Source: JBAZCO01 sp041654915 (GTDB lineage: Bacteria; Bacillota; Clostridia; Christensenellales; DTU072). From it: 35,323 bases of DNA. This document shows, in pieces, positions 25,401 through 33,210 of this stretch; the stretch's first letter is position 1, and every line of letters starts with the position of its first letter. The stretch covers positions 1-35,323 of the forward strand of contig JBAZCO010000006.1 in the NCBI GenBank assembly GCA_041654915.1, in the 5' to 3' direction. The notes beneath the pieces are model-generated. The model made no database searches. It saw nothing but the letters and a program-made list of their open reading frames with translations, and was not told the DNA's origin. Both the position numbers and the translations under genes were made by a program.

Positions 25401-28400
25401 AATGCTGTTTTCCGTTTCCTCTACAATCGCATTTTTTTCATTTTCGGTTAGCGGTCTTAACTCCTCAGAAGGAATTTTATCTGTTGTTACAGTAATAATG
25501 TATGCGGAGTCAGATGCCACAAGCGTGTCTGTTTCCTTCAAGCGTACATATATATCATACTCGGTTGCGGGTAGCAGTTCATCAAATATAACGGGGCTGC
25601 CGCTTGCAAAATTTAAGGGGTCTAGGCTACCTTTTGGTACAATTGCGTACTCCAAATGCCCCTTTTGGGTGGTATCGATAGTAATGGAGCGGTGCGTTTT
25701 TTCCAATATAATTTCTTTGTCCGAAGGGGTTAGCTCTTGCTTGTCCTTCATTGCAATTGTGATGTCGGTTTTCTCAAGAGGCAGCGTTGTAGCCGTTTCT
25801 GCTATACTTATGCTAATCACATAGCTTGGCGAGTCGATGTCCTCGATGGTAATCAAGCCATTTTCGTCCGCTACCAACACAGTTCCGTCTTTATCGTAAT
25901 AGGTGTATCCGCTTTGGGGAATGAATGTAATAGATTGGTTGGTAACTATTAAGTTATCAAGGTCGCCAATGGTGGGAAGAGTCGCCTCAAGCTTATCAAG
26001 CGTGACAGTTGCTGCAACCTTTGCAAGGGAAACTTCGTTGTGGTCGTCGGCAAGTTTTTTAACTAGAATTTGATGGGTAGAGCCGGGGGTTAGCCCCTCA
26101 AATATATGATTCTCTCCATCTGTTCCAACAACCCAATCAGTACCGTTGATAGAATATTCAAAACCTTGCTGGGTATCAATGCTAACGGTAGTTTCTGTTG
26201 TTTGTGCGTTGAGTGCGGGCAGTTCGAAATTCACCTTGTCGCTTGGTGTCTTTTTGGTGGTGACGCTCTTTTGCTCATCCGCACTAAATGACGCATTGTC
26301 CCAATCGGTTTCGGACTTTCTAAGATATATCGTGTAGGTTGTGCTAGGCTGTAAGTCCTCAAACCTGTAATTGCCGCCGTTACCTCTTATAAAGTTTTCG
26401 CCGTCAATAGAATAGTCGAATCCTTTTTCGGTTTCAATTAAAATATAGTTGTGAGTAACATAGGCAGTAACAATATCCTCCACATCCTCGGCTGTTGGGG
26501 GTAAAACCTCGTCCGACGGTGTTTTGGTAGAGAAAAAAGTGTATATAAGTGTTTCGTTGGAAACAAGTTCTCTATCGGTTTCTGCTCGTCTTGCATATAT
26601 TTCTACCACATCCCCAAGTGCTAAGTCTGCTATGCTAAGGGCGGTTTGCCAAATCCATTGTCCCAGCTCGTCTTTTTGATACGCATACTCAAAGCCCTCT
26701 TTCTCTAAGACTTCAAACGCATTCCTTGCCTCTGTTGTTGTAGTGATATCGCCACTTTGCGGTAGCGCTACCTTGTCGGTTGCAAGTTTTGCCGTATGAA
26801 TAATGTTATCCTCGCTGGCAGCAATTGTGACTAGAACGGGATTAGATGCATCCTGTATCTCGGTGGCAACTGAACGGGCATATATGTAGTATGCTGTTTT
26901 ATGTGCAAGCGGGATAAATATTAACTCCCCACTATCATCATCTAATATAAAGTACCCCTCAAAGCGGTACTGTCCGCTCTCGTCAACAGATATTATGGAA
27001 AACTGCACATTCGTAATGCCATTATTTATAGGTATCAGTGCATACTCGTAATTCTCGTCAAAACCGCTTAAAATTAGCCATTCATCACCTGCCTGCACGA
27101 CTGTTAAGTCTCCCAAACCCTCGGTGCTTACAAATTCTGCGGGAATTTTCCTTGTTGTAAACGGAATGCTCACGGAGTTAGATAAATAATTTTCATCGTC
27201 GACAATTACATTTATTTGATATGTTTCGTTAGGTTGCAAGTCGCTTATAGTATGTTTCTCGCCGTCACCTACAATCGTTTCGCCGTTATATATATATTTA
27301 TATCCTTCAAGGGCTGTAAATTCTATGCTATTGTAGGTTGTCTCATATTCAAATTGGGATATCGCCTGCTCTTCATTTAAAACTACACCTTCCCGCCCTG
27401 TCTTGAGCGTTTGGGCAAGCTCATATTCCGAATCGAATGGGTTGTCCTCTGTCGCCAACTTTTTAACATAGATTTCATAGGGTGTGTTATATGCTAAATT
27501 AGAAAATACAATATCCGTTTCAGACTTATCGCCAATAATATATTCATCTCCAATTTTAATTGCATATATCAATCCCTCTTTGGGGTCGGTTATCTTGATA
27601 AACGCCTCCTCGCTTGGAGTGTTGACTTCGGAGCTAAATTGCTTATCCTCTTCCTCAACTTTAGCCGCCGCCTTAACATCTGCAACCACATAGTCGGATT
27701 GTTCGGATATATCAGTAACAGCCCTTGCTATTTCAAGGTCAGCAGTATCGGAGATTAATATTAATCCGTTCTCATCGGGTGTTAAATCTATGCCGTCTTG
27801 CTTATACAAAAATCCGTCTTTTACCTTTATACAAGTATCGCCGTCAATTAGAAAAGATTGATGCAAAAGTTCGTTTCCCGTTGGCACAGCATCCGAGGCG
27901 CTTATCTTGGTCGTTACTTCGCCTTCCGCCTTAACTGCGGGCGATGCCATATGCGTGTCTGTTTCTTTTTCTCTTATATAAACTTGATAACCTGTTTGGC
28001 TATCCAACGCATTAAACACAAGTTCTGTGCCGTTTTCGCCCGATTGCCAAGGTCCGTTTACCCCTAGGCTATATTCATAATCGCTATTGATGTTATTAAT
28101 GGTAATCGCACTTGAAGTGACATCGCCGTATGTAATATTTTTATCACCTTCAAACGCTGCCTTTTGTTGTTTGGTCTTAAAAGCATCTGCGCCTAGCGCT
28201 ATTGGGTCTGAGCCGTCACCCTTATCAACAGAGTTTACCGCCACTTCCTCATAAATAATATTGCCCAAATCATCCAAAACGAACTCGTCGTTGTCATCGG
28301 TTTTAGGGGTTCTTACCACTACCGTATAATTAGTATTTTCGGCAATGGGGCTAAATACATAATTGCCGTCCTTGTCGACTGTTGCGGCTATGTATTCGCC

Positions 28401-30956
28401 ATCTGGTGTTTTTAGTTCATACACCGTGCCTTCGTTGCCGACTATTTTAATTGTATTGTCGCTTTTTTCAAACCCATAGATAGCATTGGATGCCCTAGCA
28501 TTTGTCTTGTGGGTGCCTGCTTTTACATAATTGGATGCAGCTAAGTCATTTGGCACATCCGCTTTAGTACGCATATACAAATCATATTCCGTATCCGCCG
28601 TGCGGGTGAATATTATTCTTTGGTAGCCGGGAAAAGAACTCCATTTTGCACTTTCTTGCGGTACATCGCCTTTGGGAAGTAGCAAATATTCATAATTATC
28701 TTGGATATTAAAGGTTAGTTTGGTGTCTGTTTTGGATACCAATCCGCTATTAGCTTGCGTTGGCGTAGGCGCAACTTGCCGCCACTTACTTACAAATGTT
28801 TTATTGCCCACGCTTTCTATAATATCAGTTTTTTGTATGCTCTCGTCTGTACTCTCATCAAACCAACCCATCCATACGATATTGGGTCTGTTGATAGCTT
28901 TAACAGGCCAATTTACCTTCTGCCCATAAGTTTGGGTCAATGCTTCGTTCTCTACACCCTCTGCATTGTGATTAAAAATATAGGTGTATTGATTGGGCGT
29001 CCATATAGCCGCCACATTTAAGTTGCTGGTAACATTAGTTGTTGAACGACTCCAACCACCAAAGCGGTGTCCTTCGGGTGCTTGGAAATAATTGGGCGGG
29101 GTAACATTGCCGCCGTGTTTTACAGTAAATACCGTTGTTGGGTCGCCTTGATAATCTTCTTTAATTGTGCCCATTCCCTTATCGAAAGTTACGGTATATT
29201 TATTTAAGGTATAATACAACTTTACAACGGTACTACCGTCGCCCCTTACAACCTGTTTTCTTGCAGTAATATGCTCTGAATCATTACTAATGTCGTATCC
29301 CGCAAAGGATGCAATGGACGGGCCTGTTGTAGCGCCAGCGCCGGGATTCGAATAAAATTTAGTATTCTTGCTTTGGTCGTGCGTATATGTGCCGTCTAAG
29401 TTCTCAAAGTGATACTGCACATTATATGAGGTGGTATTTTTGTTTGCCTCCCAAACGGGATACAAGTTAACAAAAACATTGCCATTGGCGTCTTTTTGAA
29501 CGAAGGGCGCAAAATTCCAAGACTTACCCGACACGCTAGTAGGCTGGTACAGGGTATCGCTGCTAGCCAACTTCCAGCCCAAAAAGGTATAACCTGCTCT
29601 GGCAAAGTTGTTATCGGGTAAAGTGTTATTAATCCCTGCATTAAAGGTCGCATTGAAATTTTTATCGCTACCCACAGGGTTGTATTGGTCATCTATTTGA
29701 TTGATAAACCTAACTTGGTATTGATAGTTTGCGTAGTATGTTCTATGCCCAGTGGCAGATGCAGTAAGATAGTCAATTTTTGCACCCGTGAAGTTTTGGT
29801 TAGCGTACCAACCAACAAATGGAATATCAATACCGTTTACTGTATACTTTGCCGTAACACTGCTAAAGTTTACACCCACGCCCTCATCGTATAAAGTAAT
29901 ATTATTGGGGTTTGATATTGTGCCGCCCTTTGCGTCAAATGTAATGTTATAATAGCGCACAAATTTATAATAATTTGTGCCGTCGGGAACGGCTCGGTAA
30001 TTGGCTTTTTGCGTGTTTTGATTGTTTAAAAGATTGTTGGGGTCGTAAACTCGCCCGCCGTAAAGATTAAAGCTATGCGGTCTTCCCGACATAAATGCAA
30101 GTGCAAGGTTCATATTGGCTGGCTTGTGAATAGTGCCTCCGTAAAGGTTTATCGCACCGCCCCAAGGGTCATTATTGGAATAGTTGCCTAACACAACGCC
30201 ATAAATATTACCGCTATAAATATTTACAAACGGCGCTTGGTTTGCTCCATTTATATAGTAGCTAACAATCGCATAGTAACCCGCAGAAGTTACGGTTGTC
30301 CCTCTTATCTCTATACCGCCGCCAATGTTTCTTATTGCGTGGCGGCCCTTAGATTCCACGGTTATGTTGCCGTAAACGGTTGTTTTGGGACGCCAATTAT
30401 TTACCCTGCCCTCAATGCGGATAACCTCCGCCGTAGAACTTGTTGTTCTATTTTCCAATTTTGAGTGATTGGTGCTGGAGTTTTTAATTTCAACCTCGTG
30501 TGCCTTTATGTGTAAAAGCGCACCCGTGTTTGAATATGCATACATGGTATATCCATTGAGGTCTATAATCACTTTTTTGTTGACATTGACCGTAGCGTTG
30601 ATGCCGTTGTGACCGTTTTGCTTGATTGTCGTGCCTATTGCGGCATTGTTGATTGCCGTCTGCAGGTTAGTATACTTTACATTTGTAGCGCCGCTTATCG
30701 TTTTGGCAACAGTATAGCCCTGAGCTTGATATCCCATTGGCTGTATAGTAAGGGATTCGTTTGGCAAAGCGCCAAGGGCTGTGATGTTTGTCCCTTGGTC
30801 TGTGCTATATTCTATTGGTTTGTCTGCATCGTCCAACGGGGTTTCCAAAACCGCCGAGGAAAGTCCTCCGCCGCTGTAAGTTCCCAAAAGTCCCAAACAC
30901 AGCACTAAAAAAAGCAAAAAAATAATTTGACCAATCTGCGTCCGTATCTTGCTCAT
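19419..30956 (-). CDS. Giant multidomain surface protein (3845 residues), probable adhesin
   Basis: Order seen: signal peptide (1-35, no lipobox); beta-helix-like region (about 80-330, with NLQTAINNA and VIIDLNGYTM); InlB/Listeria-Bacteroides-type repeats (about 332-724, ending in GYTFLGW-like motifs); about 19 divergent Fn3-like repeats (735-2462, with Y-E-Y-S-I and T-Y-x-I-Y-V-R patterns); helical repeats (2465-3210), seven of them near-identical 61-mers; a membrane-proximal beta domain (about 3228-3385); a hydrophobic helix (LWWVIIIEIVLIVG, about 3389) and a 40-residue hydrophobic stretch (about 3420-3462) that may be a hairpin; two acidic repeat arrays; and a basic C-terminal domain (about 3700-3842). 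Similar tails occur, from memory, in other clostridial giants. There is no LPXTG motif; anchoring is by membrane helices, leaving the C-terminus in the cytoplasm. ATG 30956 has GGAGGGT upstream. Ligand unknown. Confidence 0.9.
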   Translation of the reverse strand: MSKIRTQIGQIIFLLFLVLCLGLLGTYSGGGLSSAVLETPLDDADKPIEYSTDQGTNITALGALPNESLTIQPMGYQAQGYTVAKTISGATNVKYTNLQTAINNAAIGTTIKQNGHNGINATVNVNKKVIIDLNGYTMYAYSNTGALLHIKAHEVEIKNSSTNHSKLENRTTSSTAEVIRIEGRVNNWRPKTTVYGNITVESKGRHAIRNIGGGIEIRGTTVTSAGYYAIVSYYINGANQAPFVNIYSGNIYGVVLGNYSNNDPWGGAINLYGGTIHKPANMNLALAFMSGRPHSFNLYGGRVYDPNNLLNNQNTQKANYRAVPDGTNYYKFVRYYNITFDAKGGTISNPNNITLYDEGVGVNFSSVTAKYTVNGIDIPFVGWYANQNFTGAKIDYLTASATGHRTYYANYQYQVRFINQIDDQYNPVGSDKNFNATFNAGINNTLPDNNFARAGYTFLGWKLASSDTLYQPTSVSGKSWNFAPFVQKDANGNVFVNLYPVWEANKNTTSYNVQYHFENLDGTYTHDQSKNTKFYSNPGAGATTGPSIASFAGYDISNDSEHITARKQVVRGDGSTVVKLYYTLNKYTVTFDKGMGTIKEDYQGDPTTVFTVKHGGNVTPPNYFQAPEGHRFGGWSRSTTNVTSNLNVAAIWTPNQYTYIFNHNAEGVENEALTQTYGQKVNWPVKAINRPNIVWMGWFDESTDESIQKTDIIESVGNKTFVSKWRQVAPTPTQANSGLVSKTDTKLTFNIQDNYEYLLLPKGDVPQESAKWSSFPGYQRIIFTRTADTEYDLYMRTKADVPNDLAASNYVKAGTHKTNARASNAIYGFEKSDNTIKIVGNEGTVYELKTPDGEYIAATVDKDGNYVFSPIAENTNYTVVVRTPKTDDNDEFVLDDLGNIIYEEVAVNSVDKGDGSDPIALGADAFKTKQQKAAFEGDKNITYGDVTSSAITINNINSDYEYSLGVNGPWQSGENGTELVFNALDSQTGYQVYIREKETDTHMASPAVKAEGEVTTKISASDAVPTGNELLHQSFLIDGDTCIKVKDGFLYKQDGIDLTPDENGLILISDTADLEIARAVTDISEQSDYVVADVKAAAKVEEEDKQFSSEVNTPSEEAFIKITDPKEGLIYAIKIGDEYIIGDKSETDIVFSNLAYNTPYEIYVKKLATEDNPFDSEYELAQTLKTGREGVVLNEEQAISQFEYETTYNSIEFTALEGYKYIYNGETIVGDGEKHTISDLQPNETYQINVIVDDENYLSNSVSIPFTTRKIPAEFVSTEGLGDLTVVQAGDEWLILSGFDENYEYALIPINNGITNVQFSIISVDESGQYRFEGYFILDDDSGELIFIPLAHKTAYYIYARSVATEIQDASNPVLVTIAASEDNIIHTAKLATDKVALPQSGDITTTTEARNAFEVLEKEGFEYAYQKDELGQWIWQTALSIADLALGDVVEIYARRAETDRELVSNETLIYTFFSTKTPSDEVLPPTAEDVEDIVTAYVTHNYILIETEKGFDYSIDGENFIRGNGGNYRFEDLQPSTTYTIYLRKSETDWDNASFSADEQKSVTTKKTPSDKVNFELPALNAQTTETTVSIDTQQGFEYSINGTDWVVGTDGENHIFEGLTPGSTHQILVKKLADDHNEVSLAKVAATVTLDKLEATLPTIGDLDNLIVTNQSITFIPQSGYTYYDKDGTVLVADENGLITIEDIDSPSYVISISIAETATTLPLEKTDITIAMKDKQELTPSDKEIILEKTHRSITIDTTQKGHLEYAIVPKGSLDPLNFASGSPVIFDELLPATEYDIYVRLKETDTLVASDSAYIITVTTDKIPSEELRPLTENEKNAIVEETENSITITPKDDMEYAIVPQGETPQDDDFTTGENNIIEFEKDPNTEYDIWVRREPTPTEDSTDPEQATQLDEDAIPPDAENSKVVLFNHTSTSITIATRSGYDYSLDGVNWIKGNSQNHTFSDLTPFNNYGIYIRTSTTSEKLHSESVAGLYVFDSTETPEIQLPKNEQIMSLADSQTQAEISNKTDHDDEDLIISQNHQIAIASYIYLEYVIVTEGGTPDFTNAVSGNDGLLVFENLSPITAYEIYARRKATATASESQSAKLLLTNLNSSRAVTQKDNQDAPLADSISISSSSHSKVVIDGNPDLQYQLVPQGAQVAVDAFKDSSEFDVLPNQSYQLYIRNKETEDTYASMYVLVDLEIVTPKATGMLDELEKNVEVSPEGESLTIINPKQGFAYAVVPKGEVPSPESFTDGSQPFAIADGDYDVWVQKLETDTQTSAEAVATHFARAVPPTNVTVDFVEIGDLYAEINTQNNYEYSIDGKHYQSGNEENRLMLEGLSPNTTYQVFVRQKGVLQPEVILASESVVADVFTTKLLENQPAPNEVVLDIINISHEVLELNLDAQYEYAFGKDESDLEFISADTYVFNNENPGFDYVFYVRFPASESSAASPYKKIIVDAPLVPVSEIMAELEQYAKSVTGSEALSSEIQTIIQNSQPILFEKTTQAELNEIALQVKADIDERAVIEEQIAVAKAELDAYLQSSDTNAVKDIINNAKTELNGIDEISEIQPIVSAAKTSVDAERVLQQARDAAKAELDNYINGLDMPSDAVKDIIFNAKNLLDAQTETEGLAQIVADAKNDAHEQDLTDKITAAKAELDDYLNDLDTPSDEVENIIAAAKDLLGEQTDVSGIAQIVSNAKGDADEQHLTDKITAAKAELDDYLNDLDTPSDEVENIIAAAKDLLDEQTDVSGISQIISNAKGGADEQHLDDKVTDAKTELDSYLSDLGTYSEAVESIIGIAKELLDEQTDVSGISQIVSNAKGDADEQHITDKMTAAMAELNDYLNDLDTPSEAVENIIAAAIQDIITAAEEALAGQSNAGDISQIVADAKGDVDEQHLADKITAAKAELDTYLNSLDTPSDEVKDIIATAKGLLDGQTNLVALAQALSTAKGNADEQHLTDKVTAAKAELDTYLNSLDTPSDEVKNIIAASKDLLDEQTDVSGIAQIVSSTKDDAYEQHLEDKVTSAKAELDTYLNNLDTPSDEVKNIIAAAKDLLDEQTDVSGIAQIVSSTKDDATEQHIEDKIEIAKQELEDFIESLEENRPTSPKTNDIYQNAKDLLDNATTPEEVESILNDYLDALEVQAEVEDNAAELAEIHNRYANEQSNLYTPENLQELERIFNEAAAILDSETSTQEERLQALQDALVALEEVPIQKSAKPKPGDPEFNESDFNPEIFYVDVENTVGISRNLQVVVVRLADISNKDTIIEHIKNSKIDNTQASGQSKDALRKILLQQSIFTQLDIYLEDDDGNRVTEFQGVYTISLLLPEEFLERTNIRVVYTGVDGVEVFDTTRNGDWVTFETTHFSNFYLIGDAIVGDSEYKPINLWWVIIIEIVLIVGLVACILWKLNDNHKKAQANSFFLPLLLAVIIPKNAYIIIGVLAAVIVGLALYLAYLFIELKRKADKASLVSEEVTVVSKTEETPETQEEVEVTKTEETPETQKEVEVTKTEETPETQEEVEVTKTEETPETQEEVEVTKTEETPETQEEVEVTKTEETPETQEEVEVTKTEETPETQEEMEVTEAEVIQTTQAQEVSEITQIEETETTQTEEGFEQESEPEQESEPEQESEPEQESEPEQESEPEQESEPEQESEPEQESETERESEYLAKPRASASVGQERQTRYNYSMLARLHQAPEESILRYNQIKNFILRYENIKVSMQWKYERFIYKGRTAVKIALHGKTMRVYFDLSIAELENTKYNVSFEPTKTHETTPVMLKVRGKRGVQHTIELINRTLEKLNATPKNAAETEEKDYRLPYLDRETLIDKKLVKEVKGKA
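19965..20090 (-). repeat. 18-bp tandem array (7 units) coding ESEPEQ
   Basis: Seven 18-nt units differing only at one or two synonymous positions encode the hexapeptide Glu-Ser-Glu-Pro-Glu-Gln in the cytoplasmic acidic spacer of the giant protein. Near-identity at DNA level indicates recent slippage or recombination; changes in copy number keep the frame. Confidence 0.95.
20190..20504 (-). repeat. 45-bp tandem array (7 units) coding a 15-residue acidic repeat
   Basis: Seven 45-nt units, nearly identical in DNA, encode TEETPETQEEVEVTK-type repeats directly after the membrane helices of the giant protein, on the predicted cytoplasmic side. The edge unit near 20190 is the most diverged. Confidence 0.95.
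21690..22994 (-). repeat. 183-bp tandem array (7 units) coding helical 61-residue repeats
   Basis: Units begin at 22994, 22811, 22628, 22445, 22238, 22055 and 21872 (minus strand). Each encodes DKxTAAKAELDxYL followed by LDTPSDEV and a second and third helix, FIVAR-like in character. Six units are exactly 183 nt; the fourth is 207 nt. Diverged copies flank the array on both sides. Confidence 0.93.
23571..28754 (-). repeat. About 19 divergent Fn3-like protein repeats
   Basis: Units of about 80-110 residues share an aromatic-Glu-Tyr start strand, an F-x-x-L-x-P-x-T-x-Y turn and an I-Y-V-R-x-x-E-T-D strand. They differ strongly in sequence, so this array is older than the 61-residue repeats and not seen as DNA repeats. 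Confidence 0.75.
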
Positions 30957-31018
30957 TTGTACCCTCCATAACTTGTATCGTTAGTAAAATTAAAATATAA
31001 ATAATTATATATATAAAT

Positions 31019-31042
31019 ATTATATCATAAATATTTAAATAT
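31019..31042 (-). promoter_or_regulatory. Possible -10 region of the giant-protein operon
   Basis: On the minus strand a perfect TATAAT (31024-31019) lies 62 nt upstream of the ATG, but no good -35 box is 17 nt away. A 14-bp palindrome, AATATTTAAATATT (about 31029-31042), sits where a -35 element would be, so an activator or operator is possible. Confidence 0.35.
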
Positions 31043-31077
31043 TAACTATAAAAAACCTACTAGAAAAAAATTAATTA

Positions 31078-31106
31078 TTGAATTATATTGTTTTGTTTGT
31101 TATTAT
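31078..31106 (+). promoter_or_regulatory. Promoter of the LCAT-like lipase gene
   Basis: TTGAAT (31078-31083), a 17-nt spacer and TATTAT (31101-31106). Transcription would start near 31113, leaving a short leader with GGAGGG before the ATG. Confidence 0.6.
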
Positions 31107-31138
31107 ATAAGTAATTGAATTTATTTTGGAGGGATATT

Positions 31139-32461
31139 ATGCAAAAAGCGTTTAAGTTTATCTCACTCCTGGTTATTGTTGCTTTATTTTCAGGGTTAAT
31201 TGCCATATTGTTTACGGGTTGTGCAAAACAAGAGTCAAAGGGTATAATCATTATTCCCGGCATAATTGGCAGCGCATACATTGATACAGATGCAAAAGAT
31301 GAGGACGGCAATATTGTTGAACAGTCGGTTTGGGACCCGTTCAACGGGAAATTAGGTTGGTACGACCTGTTTGGAGAAGAAGGGCAGACTTTTCGCATGG
31401 ACAACCCAAAAGTGATTGAAGAAATGAGAGAAACTATGTTGCCTGTGTTTTTTGCCTTAGCGAAGGAGGAAAACATAGTTACACAAATGATGATTGATGA
31501 GGACGGCAAGCCAAGCGATAAAAGCGTAAAGGTTGCCGATATGAATACCCAATCCGACCTAAAGTACGGAACTTTGGGCGCATACAAAGAGATGTATTCG
31601 GAGCTTAGCAACTGCTATGGTGAGGAATATGAGGTTAGTGTATTTCAATTTGATTGGCGCTTGGACGGGCAAGACGCAGGCAAATTGCTAGAGGACTATA
31701 TTCAAGCAAAGGACTACTCCAAAGTTATTTTAATCGGTCATAGCATGGGAGGTATGGTTGCCTCCAATTACCTATCGAGAAGTCAAGCAAACCGAGATAA
31801 AACCGAACTTTTTATCAGCATTGTCGCACCCTTATTGGGAAGTATTATGGCACCGCAAATAGTGATAAATTCATCTGGGCTTATGGGAGGACTGCTGCCG
31901 TCATCGCTTAGCTTTATGATAGACACTTTTGACGAAATGCTCTATCCCTTAGTTAAGAATAGCTATGTGGGATACCAACTTTTCCCTAACGAAGATTATT
32001 TTTCCAACCCCTACTATCCCGAAGGCGAATCCTGTATATATATTGACGACCAACCCGCATCCTTAACCCAGCTTACCGATTATGTAAAGGCGCAAGATTG
32101 GGCAAAGCATTCTAGCGGAGAGCTTAAACCTGCGGTTGCAAATATGTCGGCATTGTACGACAGCCTTTACATTGACAACAACGGACAAAGAACGCATGTC
32201 ACAGACCTTGTAAATACTTACTATTTTGTTGCAACGGGCAGTAATACCGCATCCGTGTTCCGCCTGTATTCAGACGGCAACACTGCTATTGAAACCTTTA
32301 CCGAAGGTGACGGTATTGTATCGGCTTACAGCGCCGCATGCGGCAAGCCTTTAGACCACGAAAGAGTGCTGTTGTATAAAGATATAAGTCACACAACTGT
32401 CGGCATATACTTTAATCTCTACATAAAAGATGATGTCTTTGGTTTGATAGATGCCTTATAA
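31139..32461 (+). CDS. LCAT-like lipoprotein lipase/acyltransferase
   Basis: A 440-residue secreted lipoprotein of the lecithin:cholesterol acyltransferase-like alpha/beta hydrolase group. The signal peptide ends Phe-Thr-Gly-Cys (C28). Family features are IIPGIIGS after the anchor (38-45), the VFQFDWRLD strand (168-176), the nucleophile elbow GHSMGG (S202), the acid in EGDGIV (D391) and the catalytic His in DISHTTVG (H418), a complete triad in LCAT order. I choose ATG 31139, which has GGAGGG 6-7 nt upstream and starts the signal peptide, over the in-frame TTG at 31115. Likely action is on phospholipids or other acyl esters outside the cell. It is transcribed divergently from the giant-protein operon. 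Confidence 0.87.
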   Translation: MQKAFKFISLLVIVALFSGLIAILFTGCAKQESKGIIIIPGIIGSAYIDTDAKDEDGNIVEQSVWDPFNGKLGWYDLFGEEGQTFRMDNPKVIEEMRETMLPVFFALAKEENIVTQMMIDEDGKPSDKSVKVADMNTQSDLKYGTLGAYKEMYSELSNCYGEEYEVSVFQFDWRLDGQDAGKLLEDYIQAKDYSKVILIGHSMGGMVASNYLSRSQANRDKTELFISIVAPLLGSIMAPQIVINSSGLMGGLLPSSLSFMIDTFDEMLYPLVKNSYVGYQLFPNEDYFSNPYYPEGESCIYIDDQPASLTQLTDYVKAQDWAKHSSGELKPAVANMSALYDSLYIDNNGQRTHVTDLVNTYYFVATGSNTASVFRLYSDGNTAIETFTEGDGIVSAYSAACGKPLDHERVLLYKDISHTTVGIYFNLYIKDDVFGLIDAL

Positions 32462-32477
32462 TAATTAAACACAATAA

Positions 32478-32512
32478 AAAGAACGCTATGCGTTTAAAAT
32501 TAGGTTTTTACA
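32478..32512 (+). terminator. Weak hairpin between convergent genes
   Basis: AACGC/GCGTT (32482-32494) with a 3-nt loop, preceded by A5 and followed by a T-rich stretch, in the 78-nt gap between the lipase and the acetyltransferase. The stem is short, so the call is tentative. Confidence 0.3.
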
Positions 32513-32539
32513 ACAATATAAAAATAATTTGAGGGTTGT

Positions 32540-33148
32540 TTATTCTCCCAAATAACTACCTTTGTATATAGGATAGCGATATTTATCGGCATCGGTTATT
32601 TGGCGCATCACCTTGCAAGGCACACCCACCGCCACTACATTTGGCGGAATATCTTTTGTAACAACGCTGCCCGCACCGATTACCGCATTGTCGCCTATTG
32701 TCACGCCTGCAAGAATGGTTGCGTTTGTGCCAATCCAAACATTATTGCCAACGGTTATGGGCTTGGCAAGCTCAACCCCTGCCTTTCTCTGTTCGGGGTC
32801 GATAGCGTGTTCTGCTGTGGTGAAACAACAGTTGGGAGCAATAAAAACATTGTCGCCAAATGTTACCCTTGCCCCGGCTGTAATGATTAGATTGTGGTTG
32901 GAATAAAAATAGTCGCCAATAGTAATATTATATCCATAATCACACCAAAACGGCGGGGTGATTATCGTTTCTTTACCCATACTGCCCAAAATGCCAACAA
33001 GCATTTCTTGCTGCTTTTCCCTATCTGTTGGCGAAAGCTGATTGTATTTGTAACACTTATCTTTGCATTTTTCTATTTCCCTTTCAAACTCTGGGTTATA
33101 ACATCCTTGAAAATAGCAGTTGATGGGAACAATTGGTTTTTTATCCAT
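32540..33148 (-). CDS. Maltose/galactoside-type O-acetyltransferase
   Basis: A 202-residue acyltransferase of the LacA/Maa family, with a left-handed beta-helix of hexapeptide repeats that acts as a trimer and moves acetyl from acetyl-CoA to a sugar hydroxyl. An N-terminal helical Maa domain (about 15-60, ending NQLSPTDRE) precedes the hexapeptides (about 73-185). The catalytic His is in TTAEHAID (H114), matching H115 of LacA, and the C-terminal GAGSVVTKDIPPNVVAVGVP loop is typical. AAGGAAAG precedes the ATG, and a promoter is visible upstream. The true sugar acceptor cannot be told from sequence; detoxification of free sugars is the usual suggestion. Confidence 0.93.
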   Translation of the reverse strand: MDKKPIVPINCYFQGCYNPEFEREIEKCKDKCYKYNQLSPTDREKQQEMLVGILGSMGKETIITPPFWCDYGYNITIGDYFYSNHNLIITAGARVTFGDNVFIAPNCCFTTAEHAIDPEQRKAGVELAKPITVGNNVWIGTNATILAGVTIGDNAVIGAGSVVTKDIPPNVVAVGVPCKVMRQITDADKYRYPIYKGSYLGE

Positions 33149-33171
33149 TTTTTTGCTTTCCTTATCGTTTT

Positions 33172-33199
33172 ATTATATTGGTTTTAGTTTGTTTGTAAA
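33172..33199 (-). promoter_or_regulatory. Promoter of the O-acetyltransferase gene
   Basis: On the minus strand TTTACA (33199-33194), a 16-nt spacer and a perfect TATAAT (33177-33172), about 23 nt before the start codon. Confidence 0.65.
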
Positions 33200-33210
33200 T
33201 GAAAGCGAAA

